Positions 8,501 through 22,100 of a stretch of 64,000 nt of DNA are shown in pieces; the first letter of the stretch is position 1, and the number at the start of each line of letters is the position of its first letter. Both the position numbers and the translations under genes were made by a program. The stretch covers positions 191,650 to 255,649 of the forward strand of contig JAFTTP010000002.1 in NCBI GenBank assembly GCA_017466725.1, given 5' to 3'. The notes beneath the pieces are model-generated. The model had not been told where the DNA came from. It made no database searches and was given only the letters and a program-made list of their open reading frames with translations. Source of the DNA: Clostridia bacterium. GTDB taxonomy: Bacteria > Bacillota > Clostridia > Christensenellales > UBA1242.

Positions 8501-9103
8501 ACCTTTAAGAGTAAGAAGTGCCTCTTTAAGATATTTAGCCTCTTTCTTAAGGTCTACATCAGCAAGAAGTTGCTTAATTGCTTCAGCTCCCATTCCTGCC
8601 TCGAAAGCATCATAGCCATACTTATCACAAGCTTCATAATATTCTTTGTCAGTAAGAACTTGCTTGTAAGTTAAATCTGTCTTTTTAGGGTCAAGAACTA
8701 CATAGCATACATAGTAAACAATTTGTTCAAGCACCTTTGGAGTAAGTTCTAAAAGCGTACCAATTTTAGAAGGTACATTTCTAAAGAACCAAATGTGAGT
8801 ACAAGGAGCGGCAAGCTCGATGTGTCCCATACGTTCACGACGAACTTTCGCTCTTGTAACTTCTACTCCACATTTATCGCAGACAACCCCTTTATAACGA
8901 ACACGTTTATATCTTCCACATTGGCATTCCCAGTCCTTTCTAGGTCCGAAAATCTTTTCGCAGAAAAGTCCGTCTTTTTCAGGTTTTTGAGTTCTGTAAT
9001 TGATAGTTTCTGGTTTTGTAACTTCACCATGAGACCATTCTCTGATTTTTTCAGGTGAAGCGATTCCAATTTTAATAGAATCAAAATTGTTTAATTCAAA
9101 CAT
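5555..9103 (-). CDS. rpoC: RNA polymerase beta-prime subunit
   Basis: 1182 residues, typical for Firmicutes beta-prime without large insertions. It forms the catalytic clamp of RNA polymerase together with RpoB. The zinc ribbon [19 protein letters not shown] is near residue 60. The absolutely conserved catalytic magnesium loop NADFDGDQM is near 450, and the second zinc site, [11 protein letters not shown], is in the C-terminal half, before the conserved [16 protein letters not shown] segment. The ATG at 9103 is preceded by AAGGGGAT. It follows rpoB by 17 bases and is co-transcribed with it. A strong terminator ends the operon. Confidence 0.98.
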   Translation of the reverse strand: MFELNNFDSIKIGIASPEKIREWSHGEVTKPETINYRTQKPEKDGLFCEKIFGPRKDWECQCGRYKRVRYKGVVCDKCGVEVTRAKVRRERMGHIELAAPCTHIWFFRNVPSKIGTLLELTPKVLEQIVYYVCYVVLDPKKTDLTYKQVLTDKEYYEACDKYGYDAFEAGMGAEAIKQLLADVDLKKEAKYLKEALLTLKGQRRMKAMKKLDVVESFIKSGNNPTWMVLDVVPVIPPDLRPMVPIDGGRYATSDLNDLYRRVINRNNRLKKLMELGAPDVIVRNEKRMLQEAVDNLIDNGKRGKAVQSAKQRDLKSLTAMLGGKQGRFRLNLLGKRVDYSGRSVIVVGPELKMYQCGLPKEMALELFKPFIMNRLVDMNESHNIKSAKRMIEKEKPIVWDILAEVIKDHPVFLNRAPTLHRLSVQAFEPVLVEGRALKLHPSFCAAFNADFDGDQMSVHVPLSLDARTEARTLMLASNNILKPSDGEPIVTPSQDIILGCAYMTMTKDGVLGEGNVFASPEEAVMAYLIQKLHIQAKIKVRFTKEVDGKNYSKLIDTTVGRILFNQQIPQDLGFVDRTNPDNYCELELNKNIVKKDLGNILARAYDVHGVTECAKLVDKIKATGYKYSTLGALTVNAFDVAEPKEKTELIAEAEAQVRENEKLFRRGLITGDEKKKLNEQTWNDTKSKVVDALVASMKDDNPFKIMYVSGARGNTDQINSMGGMIGMKVTASGERVGPIKSSFSKGLTPIEYFITARGIRKSLSDTALKTADSGYLTRRLVDISQDVVVTTEDCFADLGEKVKGTTVSELVVDGTVQETLADRIYGRVAVEDVVHPKTGEVIVKANEMITKAQADAIMNAGIKKVQIRTLFTCRCKHGVCAKCYGRDLSNKDMVQVGEAVGIVAAQSIGEPGTQLTMRTFHTGGVASALDITQGLPRVEEIFEARRPKGEGLLSEVAGKVSVKNDAKYAYITVTTRDGEDVEYEVKKPAVLLVNNGDTVEPGSQLTAGALNPADLLRMKGVKGLQEYMLEQVINTYRSQGVKVNDKHIEIIIRQMLKKVKVESAGDTSLLPGEVVDVYRCDEENERILQEGGVPATVKRILLGITKASLSTESFLSAASFQETSRTLTDAAVKGKVDNLIGLKENVIIGKLIPAGTGLKSYRTVMPVVVTEENVAMPTDVEE

Positions 9104-9120
9104 ATCAAATCCCCTTTTTC

Positions 9121-12100
9121 TTATTCATCAAAATCGCCGAAATCATCAAAGATATCAAGATTAGATAAATCACTAGTTGTTGTTTCTTCGAAAATTTCTT
9201 GAAGTTCGTTATCGCTCTTTTCTTCAGCAGTTGCAGCTTCTGGCTGCGCTTCAAAATCGAAAATTCCTTCTGCAAGGTCTTTCTCTGTTTCTTGAGCGAT
9301 GTTTGTTGGTTGGTCTTGTTCATCTTGGCTGAGCTCTGCAAGAGAAATTTCTTTGTTTCCTTCAGCAAGAATTTTAATGTCAAGGCCAAGGGCTTGCAAT
9401 TCTTTAACAAGAACTTTAAATGATTCTGGAATTCCTGGTTCTGCAATAGGAAGTCCTTTGATGATTGATTCGTAAGTTTTAAGTCTTCCGTTAAGGTCGT
9501 CAGACTTAACAGTAAGCATTTCTTGTAAGATATGACTTGCGCCATATGCTTCAAGCGCCCAAACTTCCATTTCACCAAATCTTTGTCCACCAAAGAGTGA
9601 TTTTCCTCCAAGTGGTTGTTGAGTGATAAGTGCATATGGTCCAATTGAACGTGCGTGAATTTTAGAGTCTACCATATGTTCAAGTTTAAGCATGTATTTT
9701 ACACCGACAGTTGAAAGTGTATCAAATGGTTCACCAGTTCTACCATCGTATAATTGAATTTTTCCGTCTTCTCTAAAGTTGTTTTCTTTAAGAAGTTGTT
9801 TGATGTCTTCAGTTGTAGCACCATCAAACGCTGGCGTTGCAACCTTCCAGCCAAGTGTGTTTGCCACAAGACCAAGGTGAACTTCCATAACCTGACCAAT
9901 ATTCATACGAGATGGAATACCAAGTGGTGAAAGTACAATGTCAAGTGGAGTACCATCAGCCATATATGGCATATCTGCCTCTGGAAGAACAATTGAAACA
10001 ACACCTTTATTTCCGTAACGTCCTGCCATCTTATCACCGACAGAAAGCTTACGTTTTTGAGCAACTGTAACTCTAACCATCATAGTTACACCAGGCTCAA
10101 GGTCGTCTTTATTTTTCTTAGAGAAAACTTGAACGTCTACAACTACACCACCCTTACCATGTTGAACACGAAGTGATGTGTCACGTACATCTCTTGCCTT
10201 GTCACCAAAGATTGCACGAAGCAGTCTTTCTTCAGGCGTAAGGTCAGTTTCGCCCTTAGGAGTAACCTTTCCTACAAGGATGTCATTAGGGTGAACTTCT
10301 GCACCAATTCTAATAATACCATTTTCATCAAGGTCTTTAAGCGCATCTTCACCAAGGTTTGGAATATCACGAGTGATAGCCTCATCACCAAGTTTTGTTG
10401 TACGGCACTTAACTTCTTGGTCGTAAAGTGTAATTGAAGTGTAAACATCATCTTTAACAAGTCTTTCATTGATAAGGATAGCGTCTTCGAAGTTTTGTCC
10501 TTCCCAGTTAAGATAACCGATAAGAACGTTTTTACCAATTGCAAGTTCACCATTGTCAGTTGAATAGCCATCAGTGAGTACGTCATCGGCTTGAACTTTT
10601 TCACCTTTAACAACGCATGGACGTTGGTTGAAACATACATCATCGTTTGCTTTTGCAAATTTAGTAAGAGTATAAACATCTTCATCGCCATTTTCAGTAA
10701 GCACTCTAATTTCATCGGCTGATACATAGCTTACAGTTCCGGCACGTTTTGCTAAGATTACACATCCGCTGTCATGTGCTGCAATTGCTTCCATACCAGT
10801 ACCTACAACAGGTGCTTCTGGTCTGAGAAGTGGCACAGCTTGACGTTGCATGTTGGCACCCATAAGTGCACGGTTTGCTTCGTTTGAGCCTACAAACGGA
10901 ATCAAGCTTGTAGCAACTGAAACAAGCTGTCTTGGAGAAACATCCATAAAGTCAACTTTGCTTGCAGGAACTTCAACGTTTGTTGATCCATAACGGCAAA
11001 TGATTTGTTTGTTGATGAAGTGTCCTTCTTCATCGAGTGGTTCGTTGGCTTGTGCAATGTAGTGTTCGTTTTCTACATCAGCCATTTTGTATACAATTTT
11101 ATCTGTTACAATTCCCTTTTCCTTATCTACAATTCTGTAAGGAGTTTCAAGGAAACCGTAGTCGTTTACTTTTGCATATTGAGCAAGAGTATTTAAAAGT
11201 CCAATTGATTGTCCTTCTGGTGTTTCAATAGGACAAATTCTTCCGTAGTGTGTAAAGTGAATATCACGGATTTCAGGATCTGCTCTCTCCTTTTTGATAC
11301 CTCCAGGTCCGATTGCGGAAACACGACGTTTTTGTGTGATTCCTGAAAGTGGGTTCTTTTGATCCATAATTTGTGAGAGCTGTGATTGAGAGAAGAAGTC
11401 TCTGATTGCTTTATTCACTGCCTTAGGGTTCATAATTTGAGAAGGTGTAACTTCTGCAAATTCTTTACCTTGAAGGGTTTCTTTAATGTTGATTGAAAGT
11501 TTTGTTACACCCTTTCTAAATTCGTTGCAAGTAAGTTCGCCTACTGTAGCAACACGTTTATTTGAAAGGTGTTCAATTTTATCAATTCCTGCAATTCCTT
11601 CAAGTACATCAAGATAGCAAGATATTGTTGCAAGAATATCGTCCATTGTAAGAGTTGTAATAATAAGATCTTTTGCATGTTGTCTAACCATTTCAAGACG
11701 TTTTTCTTTGCTCTTATAATCAGACATGATTTGTTTAAGCACTGGATAGTAAACATCTTCGTAAATGCCGTATTCCATTTCGTTGCAAGGGATAACTTCG
11801 CTCAGCTTAACGCGGCCATTACCTCTCATTAAGTGACGCTTGCCGTTTACTTGTACCCAAACTTCGTTTACACCAGCATTTTGAACTTTATTTGCGCTTT
11901 CTTTATTAAATTCTTCACCGGCTTTAACAAGAAGTTCGCCATCAACGATGATGTCATCAGCATTGATAAGGCCTGGAAGTCTTTCTCTTAAAGCAAGTTT
12001 TTTGTTTACTTTATAACGTCCTACATTTGAAAGGTTATAGTATGCATCTGTAAAGAATGATGCATTGATAAAGCTTCTTGTACTTTCAACAGATGGAACG

Positions 12101-12828
12101 TCGCTTGGCCTTGTTTTTCTAGAGAATTCAAGAAGTGCATCTTCTTGAGTAACTTGTGTTTCTCTTTCAAGCACATATTTAATATATCTGTTATCGCCAA
12201 AAAGTTTTGCAAGTTCGTCATTTGTAAAACCAAAGCATTTAAGGAAAACGCCTAAACTCATAACATTCTTTCTTTCAAGAACAATTTTTAAGTTTTCATT
12301 TGCGCCTTGCTTAACTTCAATCCAAGTACCGTGTACTGGAATGATTTGTGCTTTAAGAGTAGAGTTGTCTTCTTTATCTCTTTGCATGTAAACACTTGGT
12401 GCACGTACAATTTGATTGATAACGACTCTTTCAATTCCGTTGTAAATAAATGAGCCTTGTTCTGTCATCATAGGCATATCACCTACAAAAACTTCTTGCT
12501 CTACCGCCTGTCCTGTTTCTTCAACAACGAAACGAGCTTTAACTTTAAGAGGTGAAGAGTATGTAGCCCCTCTACGTTTGCACTCTTTGATGTCGTACTT
12601 TGGCTCTGCAAAAGGTAGAATTTCTGTAATGTATAATTTTGCCTTTCCAGAGTAATCTGTTACAGGGAAAAACTCATCAAAAACCCTTTTGATGCCTTTT
12701 TCTAAGTAATCTTTGTAAGATTTCTTTTGAATTTCAAGAAGTGCAGGAACTTGCAATAATTCCTTGCATTTACCAAAAGAATATCTTGTGGCTTTGCCTT
12801 GTTTTAATTCTTTTACTTTAACAGACAT
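9121..12828 (-). CDS. rpoB: RNA polymerase beta subunit
   Basis: 1235 residues. It forms the active-site cleft with RpoC. Conserved blocks include [27 protein letters not shown] and [13 protein letters not shown] in the rifampicin region (about residues 479-540), and [13 protein letters not shown] and the [21 protein letters not shown] region near the end. Compared with the E. coli sequence I remember, several rifampicin-contact positions differ: F514I, H526Q, L533I, N568S and I572L (E. coli numbering). The protein ends in an acidic tail of roughly 70 residues. The start is supported by AGGAGAAC upstream. The usual partners rplJ and rplL are not upstream. The operon has its own promoter and a leader with a terminator. 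Confidence 0.98.
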   Translation of the reverse strand: MSVKVKELKQGKATRYSFGKCKELLQVPALLEIQKKSYKDYLEKGIKRVFDEFFPVTDYSGKAKLYITEILPFAEPKYDIKECKRRGATYSSPLKVKARFVVEETGQAVEQEVFVGDMPMMTEQGSFIYNGIERVVINQIVRAPSVYMQRDKEDNSTLKAQIIPVHGTWIEVKQGANENLKIVLERKNVMSLGVFLKCFGFTNDELAKLFGDNRYIKYVLERETQVTQEDALLEFSRKTRPSDVPSVESTRSFINASFFTDAYYNLSNVGRYKVNKKLALRERLPGLINADDIIVDGELLVKAGEEFNKESANKVQNAGVNEVWVQVNGKRHLMRGNGRVKLSEVIPCNEMEYGIYEDVYYPVLKQIMSDYKSKEKRLEMVRQHAKDLIITTLTMDDILATISCYLDVLEGIAGIDKIEHLSNKRVATVGELTCNEFRKGVTKLSINIKETLQGKEFAEVTPSQIMNPKAVNKAIRDFFSQSQLSQIMDQKNPLSGITQKRRVSAIGPGGIKKERADPEIRDIHFTHYGRICPIETPEGQSIGLLNTLAQYAKVNDYGFLETPYRIVDKEKGIVTDKIVYKMADVENEHYIAQANEPLDEEGHFINKQIICRYGSTNVEVPASKVDFMDVSPRQLVSVATSLIPFVGSNEANRALMGANMQRQAVPLLRPEAPVVGTGMEAIAAHDSGCVILAKRAGTVSYVSADEIRVLTENGDEDVYTLTKFAKANDDVCFNQRPCVVKGEKVQADDVLTDGYSTDNGELAIGKNVLIGYLNWEGQNFEDAILINERLVKDDVYTSITLYDQEVKCRTTKLGDEAITRDIPNLGEDALKDLDENGIIRIGAEVHPNDILVGKVTPKGETDLTPEERLLRAIFGDKARDVRDTSLRVQHGKGGVVVDVQVFSKKNKDDLEPGVTMMVRVTVAQKRKLSVGDKMAGRYGNKGVVSIVLPEADMPYMADGTPLDIVLSPLGIPSRMNIGQVMEVHLGLVANTLGWKVATPAFDGATTEDIKQLLKENNFREDGKIQLYDGRTGEPFDTLSTVGVKYMLKLEHMVDSKIHARSIGPYALITQQPLGGKSLFGGQRFGEMEVWALEAYGASHILQEMLTVKSDDLNGRLKTYESIIKGLPIAEPGIPESFKVLVKELQALGLDIKILAEGNKEISLAELSQDEQDQPTNIAQETEKDLAEGIFDFEAQPEAATAEEKSDNELQEIFEETTTSDLSNLDIFDDFGDFDE

Positions 12829-12876
12829 TTTCAGTTCTCCTTCTTTTTAATCTGCTGCAAAAAAGCAATTTCAAAT

Positions 12877-12915
12877 TTAAAGTAAAAAAAGGACTTTATG
12901 CCACCAAAATGGCAT
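12877..12915 (-). CDS. 12-codon leader peptide upstream of rpoB (candidate)
   Basis: MPFWWHKVLFLL, a mini-ORF with a perfect AGGAGG eight bases before its ATG, lies in the untranslated leader between the rpoB promoter and rpoB. Its coding sequence lies almost wholly within the intrinsic terminator described next, so a translating ribosome would keep the terminator from folding. Two adjacent TGG codons (Trp-Trp) lie in the loop-proximal part. The gene context and spacing argue for function, but such a short frame could still be chance. Confidence 0.5.
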   Translation of the reverse strand: MPFWWHKVLFLL

Positions 12916-12923
12916 AATAGTCC
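12884..12923 (-). terminator. Intrinsic terminator in the rpoB leader (putative attenuator)
   Basis: GGACT-A-TTATGCCA pairs with TGGCATAA-AGTCC (13 bp, one bulged A, loop TTTTGG), followed on the minus strand by seven T residues. It lies between the rpoB promoter (start near 12974) and the rpoB ATG, where it would stop transcription before the gene. Confidence 0.8.
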
Positions 12924-12980
12924 CCTCCTATTAAGTTACAAAATCACAAAATCTCTCACAGCCGATAATTAGTCTATGTT

Positions 12981-13010
12981 ATTATAGCAAAATCACCATG
13001 CTTTTGTCAA
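12981..13010 (-). promoter_or_regulatory. Strong sigma-A promoter of rpoBC
   Basis: TTGACA, an 18-base spacer and TATAAT. The predicted transcript starts near 12974 and carries a leader of about 145 bases. Confidence 0.88.
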
Positions 13011-13092
13011 TACTTTTTAGCCAAAAAAATTAAAATTTATACAATTTATTAAAAAAGATATTGTCTACTATTAGATTTTTTTGCTGTAAAAA

Positions 13093-13135
13093 CCACAAAA
13101 AAGGATTACAAACAATGTTTGCATCCTTTTTGTGA
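13093..13135 (-). terminator. Terminator of the giant lipoprotein gene
   Basis: A long stem pairs CACAAAAAGGAT with ATCCTTTTTTGTG around an inner GCAAACA/TGTTTG stem, about 40 bases after the stop codon. Confidence 0.75.
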
Positions 13136-13175
13136 AATACAGTTTTTTACAACTATATTATAAATATAAAGTTGT

Positions 13176-16100
13176 TTATTTTTTGTTAAGCCATCCCAAA
13201 TTATCTTCAATGCAAAGATAAGTCAGTCTACCTCCAGCCAAATCAGTGTTCCAGATTTTAATAAGTTCTACAGTGCCCGAATCTGTACCTGTAACAATGT
13301 TTTTATATACAACTTTTACACCTGCATCATCATATTGCGCTTTATAAATGTTATGCTCTGCATCTTTATACAAACTCATTTCTGTCCACTCAGTTGTATC
13401 TACTGTTTCAGTACAATACCATCCAGCATCAAACTCTGTACCCGTTCCAAGTTGAATTTTTAATTGTGACGAATTGTTTACATTATAGTCATATGAGTAG
13501 ATTTCTTGTTTTTCGTTGAGCTTAACAAAGCGTCTTTTAACTTGCTTACCCAAGATTTCTTTCTTGGTGTAACCAGTAACATCTAAATATTGTTTTTTAC
13601 CGTCACCATCAAGAACGAAATCTCCGCCAGTTTTATCCCACTTAGCCCACTTAGGTTGCCCGTCAACATCATCATACTTGTAATCTCCACCAGTTACGGT
13701 AAGGATATTTCCGTTCATAATAACCGCATCATTATCCTTATCATAATAGAGAACTTTACGTTTAATATTAGTAAGGCTTGTGTCATATGAAGTCCCCTCA
13801 ATTACTGCATCCTCAAAACTTGTCAAACTTCTAAGAGGAGTTGTTTTAATATAAGAAGATGAAGCTGCATCCCATTCAAACGCATTTTCAAGAATATACA
13901 ACCTTGTAGCATCATACGCATCATATAATTTAGATTGTGGGTTATATCTTAACATAAAGTGTTTATCGTCATCATCGCTGTCTAAGTCTGCACCATAATC
14001 AACATAGTCAAAGTCTGCGCCATACAAGCCGTATAGCGCTGCAGCCTTATCTGAGTTTGCTGCATCACCAGTCAACTCGGCGCCTTGTGTATATTGCATT
14101 GATGATAAACCATATTGCTCTACAATCAAACCAATATCAACAGACTTAGATTTTGCTTTAAACTCCACAAACTTTTGAGTATGTACACTATATCCGTCAA
14201 GCTCATACCCTAAGCTTGATGAACCTAAATAATAAACCTCATTAATCTTATCATTTTTGGTAATATTTTGTCTAAATGATACTTTTCTCAAACAGTTGTC
14301 TTTATTAGCGTCCTCGTTTTTTTCGCTAAAGTCAACTGGGTCCTCAACTTTTCTTATATCACACACTTGTGCAACAATTTCGCTTGATGTGTAGCAACTT
14401 CTCATTGACAGATCTATGTTGCCTGAATGTGCAATGAATCCGCCAACGCGTGCAGAAGATTCTGTACCAGATGTATAAGTATCTATAATAAGCTTTGATG
14501 TTGAATAGCTGTTTGCTATGCTTACAGTTACAGCATCGCTTGATATGCTTGCAATAAAGCCTCCCAGTTTTGGATTTGCCTTTTGTCCACTTACTGTAAG
14601 CTCTGCTGACTTAACAGCAACCGAATCAACAAACAATGGGGTTGTAACATTTCCAATCATACCACCTAAATTTGTACAAGCACCTACACTTGCATTGATA
14701 ATTGAATCTGTAATTACAGATCTTATTGATTTTTCAGCAGCAACTATACCAACCAAGCCACCAACATATTCAATTGTTTTGCCGCTGTCATCATTTGCAA
14801 GTTTAAAGCCTTGCGACATAACAGCATTTGAAATTGTTCCACCGCTAAGCTTACCAGAAATTCCTCCCACGGCAAGCGCTGCAGAAGGGACAACCGTAAA
14901 GATTGAACTTGCGCTTTCTTGTGTAACGCCATTTACATAACTATAGTTTAATTTACCCATAACATCGCCACAGATAAACCCGCCATAATCATAAGCTTTT
15001 ATGCTGCAGCCATCCAGGATAGTTACATAAGTATAGTTTACATCAGCGTTTGTTCCAATTCCGCCATATGCAAATCCGGCACGTGCGCCCATTACAGAGC
15101 TTACACCGCTTACATATGCGTTATACACCGCCCCATTTCCTACATAACCGGCAATTGAGCCTGCATAAGAATAACTTGAATAGTCTGTAGCGAAATCATA
15201 GTATGCTATAACTTCTTTTGGATTGTTGCCCGCAGAGGCATTAATATTTGAATATACGTTTTTAATTTCAAACGAATTAATCGCTCTACCAACAATTCCA
15301 CCGACAAAGTTTTGACCTGTAACAGTCATGTTTTGACCTTCGTCTACAGAAACGCTTATATCATAAATGTAACCGTAATTCAAAACCCCCGCCAGCGTAC
15401 CTACAGAACTTGTACTACTGTAAGCCACTTCTCTTGGAGAAATTGTAAGGTTTTTAATACTGCCGATTTTTGATGCTGCTGCACCAACTTGAGCAAACAA
15501 CCCTGCATTTGTCAACTGAGACATTGAAACAAGGCCAATATACTGAATTTCCATTCCATTGCCTTCAAGAATACCAGCAAATGTCAATTTATATAAATTA
15601 GAATAGCCTTCAATACCAGTTTTCTCGTTGCTGTAATCTATATCGCAAACAATTCTATAATTTGCAGTATTAATATATTTTGCAGTGGCATTTTCCATAA
15701 ACAAATCTTCCATCTGCTTTGCGCTGTTAATTAACAACGGATTATGAATTGTACCTCTATTAGGCGCGTCTGCAGAATCAAGGTAATGATAAATCTCTTC
15801 GCCTGTTTCTGGATTTGTTTCAAGATTATTTTGATCCCACTCACGTTTTGAATAAGCAAAAATATTTGCGGAAGTAAGTTCAAGCCTACCAGACGCTAAT
15901 GTTTTGTAATGATTTTTATAAGATACTTGCGACACAAGTTCTTTATTGGCGTTTAAATTAAATGCAACCTGTCCTTCAATGAAATCATTTGAGGTTGTTG
16001 TATTCGCGTAGAACCAAATTGATTTTGTATCAATAGCTGGCGTAAATGAATACTCAACAAAGTACTCCATATTTGCAAAATCAGTTTTTTCAAGTCTTGT

Positions 16101-19100
16101 AATACCAAAAGTTTTATCCACTTGAGCTAATGCTGTGTTTATTTTCTCTGTAGCATCATAATAATAGTAACAATTTGTCAGGCTCGCATTTTCACCAGAA
16201 CTTTCCATAACAAAACCGGCTGAACTCGTGTTGTTGCTTTTTATAATAGAAAGCGAGAATGAATTTTTAATCAAGCCTCTATTTGTGTAAACAAATCCCG
16301 CATTTCTAGCAGCAACCGTTTCCATTGAAATATCGCTGTAACAATCTCTAATAGAGCCTTCATTTACAAACGCAAATCCCGCAGAAGGTTGAGACGAATA
16401 AAGTTTACTGCCCGCGCTGTAAATTGCATCATTTCTAGCCTCGCCAGAAACAAAACTTGTAATAATTTGTCCGTTAGAGGAATTGTTATATACAAAACCT
16501 GCTGTGTTCTGATTTGCCCCCTCACCATAAAGTGTACCTTGCTTAAACGCAGTCGCTGCAATTTTTCCGCTGTTTGAAACAGCAATACCCGCAATTGTTG
16601 CAGTAGATTTAATATCAAGTTTTACAGAAGAGTTTGTAATATATCCACTATTTATGCCTACCAAACCACCTATATAATTACGATTTGTTCCAGCTTTTGT
16701 TGCGACTATTGAAAAGTCGCTATTTTCGTCGAGCGCAGAGCCAGCAACCATATTGCCGCCATCTTTCCATACGGTAGAGAATACATGACAATTTGTAATT
16801 ATACCGTTGTTTGTAGCGGTAATGGCGCCAAATGTATACGTCTCAGCGCTTGTTGCGAATGATACTGCTGAAGTTTTTTGCATGAAATTGACATTCAAGT
16901 TTTTAACAATTGTACCACTCTCGATAGACTTGAATACACCCATTTCTTCTGCATTTCCAAAATCATAAGAGCCTTGGAAATGGATTGTATTTCCATTACC
17001 ATCTAATGATGCAAAATTACCATTTAATGGTACAAAGTTGCTAGGCAAAAGAATGTCGTTTATTAAGATGTAATATGAACCACTGTACATTGTACTTAGT
17101 TCTTCATAATTCTTGATAGGAATTGGGCTTTCGTCGCTGCTTGAAGAATAAACATTAAATTCAAACTTTGTCTTAATTTGAATTCGTGAATTATCGTTTG
17201 TCGAGTACGCAGCATAATTTGTGCCGTTTTGTTTGAAGAAAACTTCCATAGTGAAGTAATAGAACCCTTCAATAGGTTTATGCACATGCACCGGAATAAT
17301 ATTCAAACCATCTGTTTTAAAATAATAGTTTGATATCTTCTCACCATTTTTAATTATATACTCTTCACCTTCTTCAGCAGTTTGAGATGAATCAGGTGAC
17401 ATGTCAGATTGTAAATTTGTATGAGCTTTCCACTCTGCCTTTTGCGTAAGTTGGCTTAAGAAATATTCAATTTTATTTACAACTTCACTGTTTGTTGCAT
17501 CATATTCAATGTAATCATAAATGTCAATTGCAAATGTTTTTTGAGTGCCAATTTGAATATTGATTATGCCATTTCCCATCCCTTCAACAACATCAGGATT
17601 TTTTGCATTTTCAACATCTTCGTCATAAGTAATTACAAAGTCTTGAACGGTAATTAATGTTTTGCTTACTGCCTTTCTTTCTCCACTTACAGCCTCAACA
17701 AAAATATTGAATTTATTGTTGTCTTGCGTTAATGTTGGAGATTTAATTACAAGATAATATTGACCATTTTCCTCAACCATTTCACCAAGATTGCTATTTG
17801 AGCTAACCATGGTGACTTCTTTTGCTGAGAAACCATATGTATTAATTTGAACTTGATATTTAAGTCCACTTGCAACAGTGTAAGCACTGTAATAACCGCT
17901 TTCTTGATTTTTTGTTTTGCCAACAAGTTCAAGCCCAACATATTGTTGCAGTTTAACTGTAAGTTCTTTAAAATCAGACTCAATTGGCTGAGTTTGCCCA
18001 TCTTTCAAAAATTCTACATTAACTCTTGAAATGCTTTCGTCTACTACATTTTCAGAACTAAAGTCATAACGAACATAAACAACACCATTGTATAATTCGT
18101 ATTTATTCTTTTCTTCTGTACCATCTGTAAATTTAGCGGAATAAATTTTTTCAATATCGCTTAGGCGAAGTTGTAAACCATTTGCAATTTGAGAGCCCGT
18201 AATTGTTTTACTTTCGAATAAAGAAGAATCACTATCAGGCTGAGCAGACATATAAGTTAAATAAGCATTAGATTTTCTTGCAAGTAATGTAAACTCTGCA
18301 TTAGAGTGCCCTTCGTTGTAATTAATGTCATCGTTTTTAATGACTATACTGTCATAATCGGCATCAACCGGCGACACATAAATTGCAAGCACACCACTTT
18401 CGCCCGGATACACCTTATCACTTTTATTTGGAAGTGCCCCTACTGCATCACTAAGTTTTGTGTAGTTGTCAATTGTTATACCCATAATGTCAGTTTTACT
18501 GAGAGTCATAACAAATGATGTTGTTTTTTGCATATTACTTTCAGCATACGCAATAAATGTATATTCACCATAAATGTTGCGCAAATTTCTTTCTTTAAAG
18601 GCATCACTTTTTTGATCTACCTTGATTTGAAGTGCAAAGTGATGATTATACAAGTCGGCTCCAATATTTTTAGGATTTCCATCTTTAGTAATTATTACAT
18701 CAAACAACTTGTCGTCATCCGATGTATCAATGTTTGTTTGTACAACTTCGCTATTCCAATCAATAATTGTATATAATGGCAAGTTTTCCGCATCCGCAGT
18801 TGAAGTGACAAGCAAAACATCTTCCACGTCAGCTGCCGTGCTTATTCCAACACTATCAACAAATTTGTTGATGATGCTTATGGCACCTTTTTTATAATCA
18901 ACGCTTGTTTTGTCTATATATTTATTAATGTTTGCAGTAAATTTGTCTCCTTCAACATCACAAGCAAGCTGTGGTTGGATTTTTAATGAATATACCCCAT
19001 CAACCGCGTTAGTGTCTTTTCTTGTAATTGATATTTCTTGCCCACTTACGCTTACAGTTAAGTTGCTGTCATCATATTCAATATTTGCAGTAATTTGCTC

Positions 19101-22100
19101 ATTGCGTGAAAGGTTGTATGTCACACCATTAAATTGTCCTCTTCCATTAGATGCAATGGTAGTGTCACCGTCATCAAATGCATAATCTGGTCTAAGATGC
19201 AATATTGCTGTGTTGTCTGCACGCAATGTAATTGTTGCATCATCAAGTGGAGTTGCTGTGAGAGACGTGTTTGGATATACTATTGAAATTGAACTGTTTT
19301 TATTTATATAGTTGACAACATATATATAGAAGTCTAACCCCTCATTAGTATTAAGCAAACTAATTGCTTGAATTTTTACAAGGCCAGTACCCTTCACTGT
19401 AATGTTTCCATTTTGAGAAATTGTCAATATGTCTGGATTTTTACTATTAAAAATTACATCAGACATTTTAGCCTCAAATGGATAATATGTATCTCCAATA
19501 TTTAAAGCATTAAACTTAGTGTCAAACTCTTTTTGCCAATCGCTTAAATCTGCATCGCTATTAATTGCAAATGATGCAATATTGAAGTGATAAGCATAAA
19601 ATACCTTAGTTAAAACGCTTGCATCGTCAGTATTCATTTTATTACTAAAATGTGCGTCTACATCTAAACTTGAAACATTTACTTTTGTAAATTCATCTGC
19701 ATAAACCAATTCATCTACACCGCTTTTTCCAGATGCGACAATAATAAAGTCCCCATAATACTGAGATAAGTCTACACTATCGTTGATATTATCCTCTATT
19801 CGAGCAATGTTCTCTCTAACAACATAAGAATAAATACTCGCCCCACTAGTTAACGATGTGCCCCGTCCAAAATAACGGCTATATTCTGACGTCTTGTATT
19901 CATCAACACTACTACTATCATATACAATGGCCATTGATGCCTCTCTACCATACCTAGCATCATCAACAGCTTCAATTTTAATGCCAGACGCAGAGCTGGT
20001 ATGTGCAACTATAGCAAGTGCCCCTGTAACAGAGCGTACAAATGTCCTTGTTGTCAAGTTTTGAAGTGTACTAGTACTATCACCTGCAACACCACCTACA
20101 CGGCCATAACCAGAAACAAGTCCACCTACAAGCACGCCTGAAATTGTATATTCATTACTTCCTGCAACGCCACCAAGCATAGCACTTCTACTTGGGTTGG
20201 TTTCAATGTTAGTTACAATAATATTTGTATAAGCTGTATAGTTTGTATAACCATAATAAGTCGCAACATCTGATTCAGTCTTTAAAATTTCACCAGAGTT
20301 TACCCCTGCAATGCCACCAACTTTGATGGCATCATTAGAAGTTATGTTCAGCTCAGTTGTGAAAAATACAAGTGTTTTTGGTGTACAATCCTCATAAATA
20401 TTGTTTAAAACCACATCATCGTAAAGACTGAAATCTTGATGAATTTTACCAGCATTTGTACCAACAATTCCACCAAAATTTTGAGTGGTTAAAGTAATAG
20501 ATGATTCATTAATTACAACGCTAATGTTTTCTAATGTACCACCGTTTGTCGCGGCAACTAAACCGATATCCGCGTTGCTAGGCTCACTCGCCCAATTGAA
20601 AGAGCCTTCAAATGAAAGGTTTTTAATGTATGCCGTTGTGGCAATTTCACCAAACAAACCTGTTTTACTTGGATCTGTAAAATTCAACCCAGAAATTTTT
20701 GCATAGTCTTTGGTACCTACAATTGAGCCAACCAAATTTCCTAAAGGAAGGCTGTCCAAAATGCTTGTCACGTTAATTTCGTTTACAACTTGGTAATGCG
20801 CCGACAAATTGTCTTTAATCGTCAATAAGTCCTCTGCAGTTTTAATTGAAAGCCGATTATTTTCAGTACCATTTTCAAAACGAATTTTTACTGAAACTAC
20901 AGCATCTTTATAGTCTGGTACAATTGAACCATTTTCAATCCAATCTTCTGCATAAATTTTTAAAGTGGCTTCCATTTTGTCTGTTACGTCAGCTATTGCC
21001 GCCACAAAAGGGTCTGTGATTACAAGCGAGATGCGGGTTTTAGATGTGCCCTCATCGTAGGAGGCCTCACATGTCCAAGCAGCAGGATTTGCGAAAAGAC
21101 CTTTCAAGGTTGCGTGGTCAGATTCAACCACTACATTAAGCCTTGGGTTTGTTGCTGTTTTGCCTGTATTATAAATTACAGGTTCAGCAATTAAAGATGC
21201 TTGTTTATTTAATGCAGAAAGGTTTATTCCCGCTGTTCCGCCTAAGATATCAACGGCATCGACAGGAGTATATGAGTTAATTCTAATACGTGTAGTATCT
21301 GTGAAAACTTTACCCCATTGACGTACATGGGTAAGAAGATAAATCTCTTCGCCACCGTTAAGGCTTTCGCTTGCAATAAAGTTTAATCTACCGCTATTTT
21401 TATCTAAAATAAATGTGCCATATTCTTTAGTGCCAGACTTTAATGTCAATGAATTAACAGTTAAATCGCTGCCATCATGATATAACACTTCGCCAGACTG
21501 ATTGCCTATTGATGCCTCCCAGTAAATATATTTATTAGCAAAATTTTCAGCATCATAAGATTTAGTTGCATAGTTATAGAAAATATATCCTTCGCCAGCG
21601 ATATCAAAACTTAAAGTAGCTTTGCGAAGTTGTTCATTTTTGATGTTTGTATATACATCAACATAATTTGCATTTCTTTTCTCTTCATCGCCATCTGCAT
21701 TTACAATAATTTGTTTAGTTGCAATGTCATCAATATGACTGTAAGAATATAATGTTATTGGAAAATATTGTGAAGTTGTTGAAACCTTAAAATCGCTAAC
21801 CTTGTTGCCTGAAACTTGAACAACCAATCCTATAAGATTGCTTATATCATCTGCATTTGATACAAGTTTGCCGTCTTTTAAAATTTGAATTTCAAATTCT
21901 TTACCATCAACAGATTGATTGCAAACGTTGAATGTAGATGGGTCAGTAAGAATAACTTTCACTTCAGAAATTGCATCTGAGAAACGATTGTCATTTGCAT
22001 AAACATTAAAATCTAAAATTTTATTATCAGTTGTGCCACCATTGTAAGCATAATAAACGTGTGGATCACCTGAAGTTTGTTTTATTAAATTGTTTTTATT

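Noticed and set aside
9105-9644. An open frame of 179 codons over the rpoB 3' end
   Set aside because: Same-strand shadow frame of rpoB, rich in Leu and Lys, no ribosome site.
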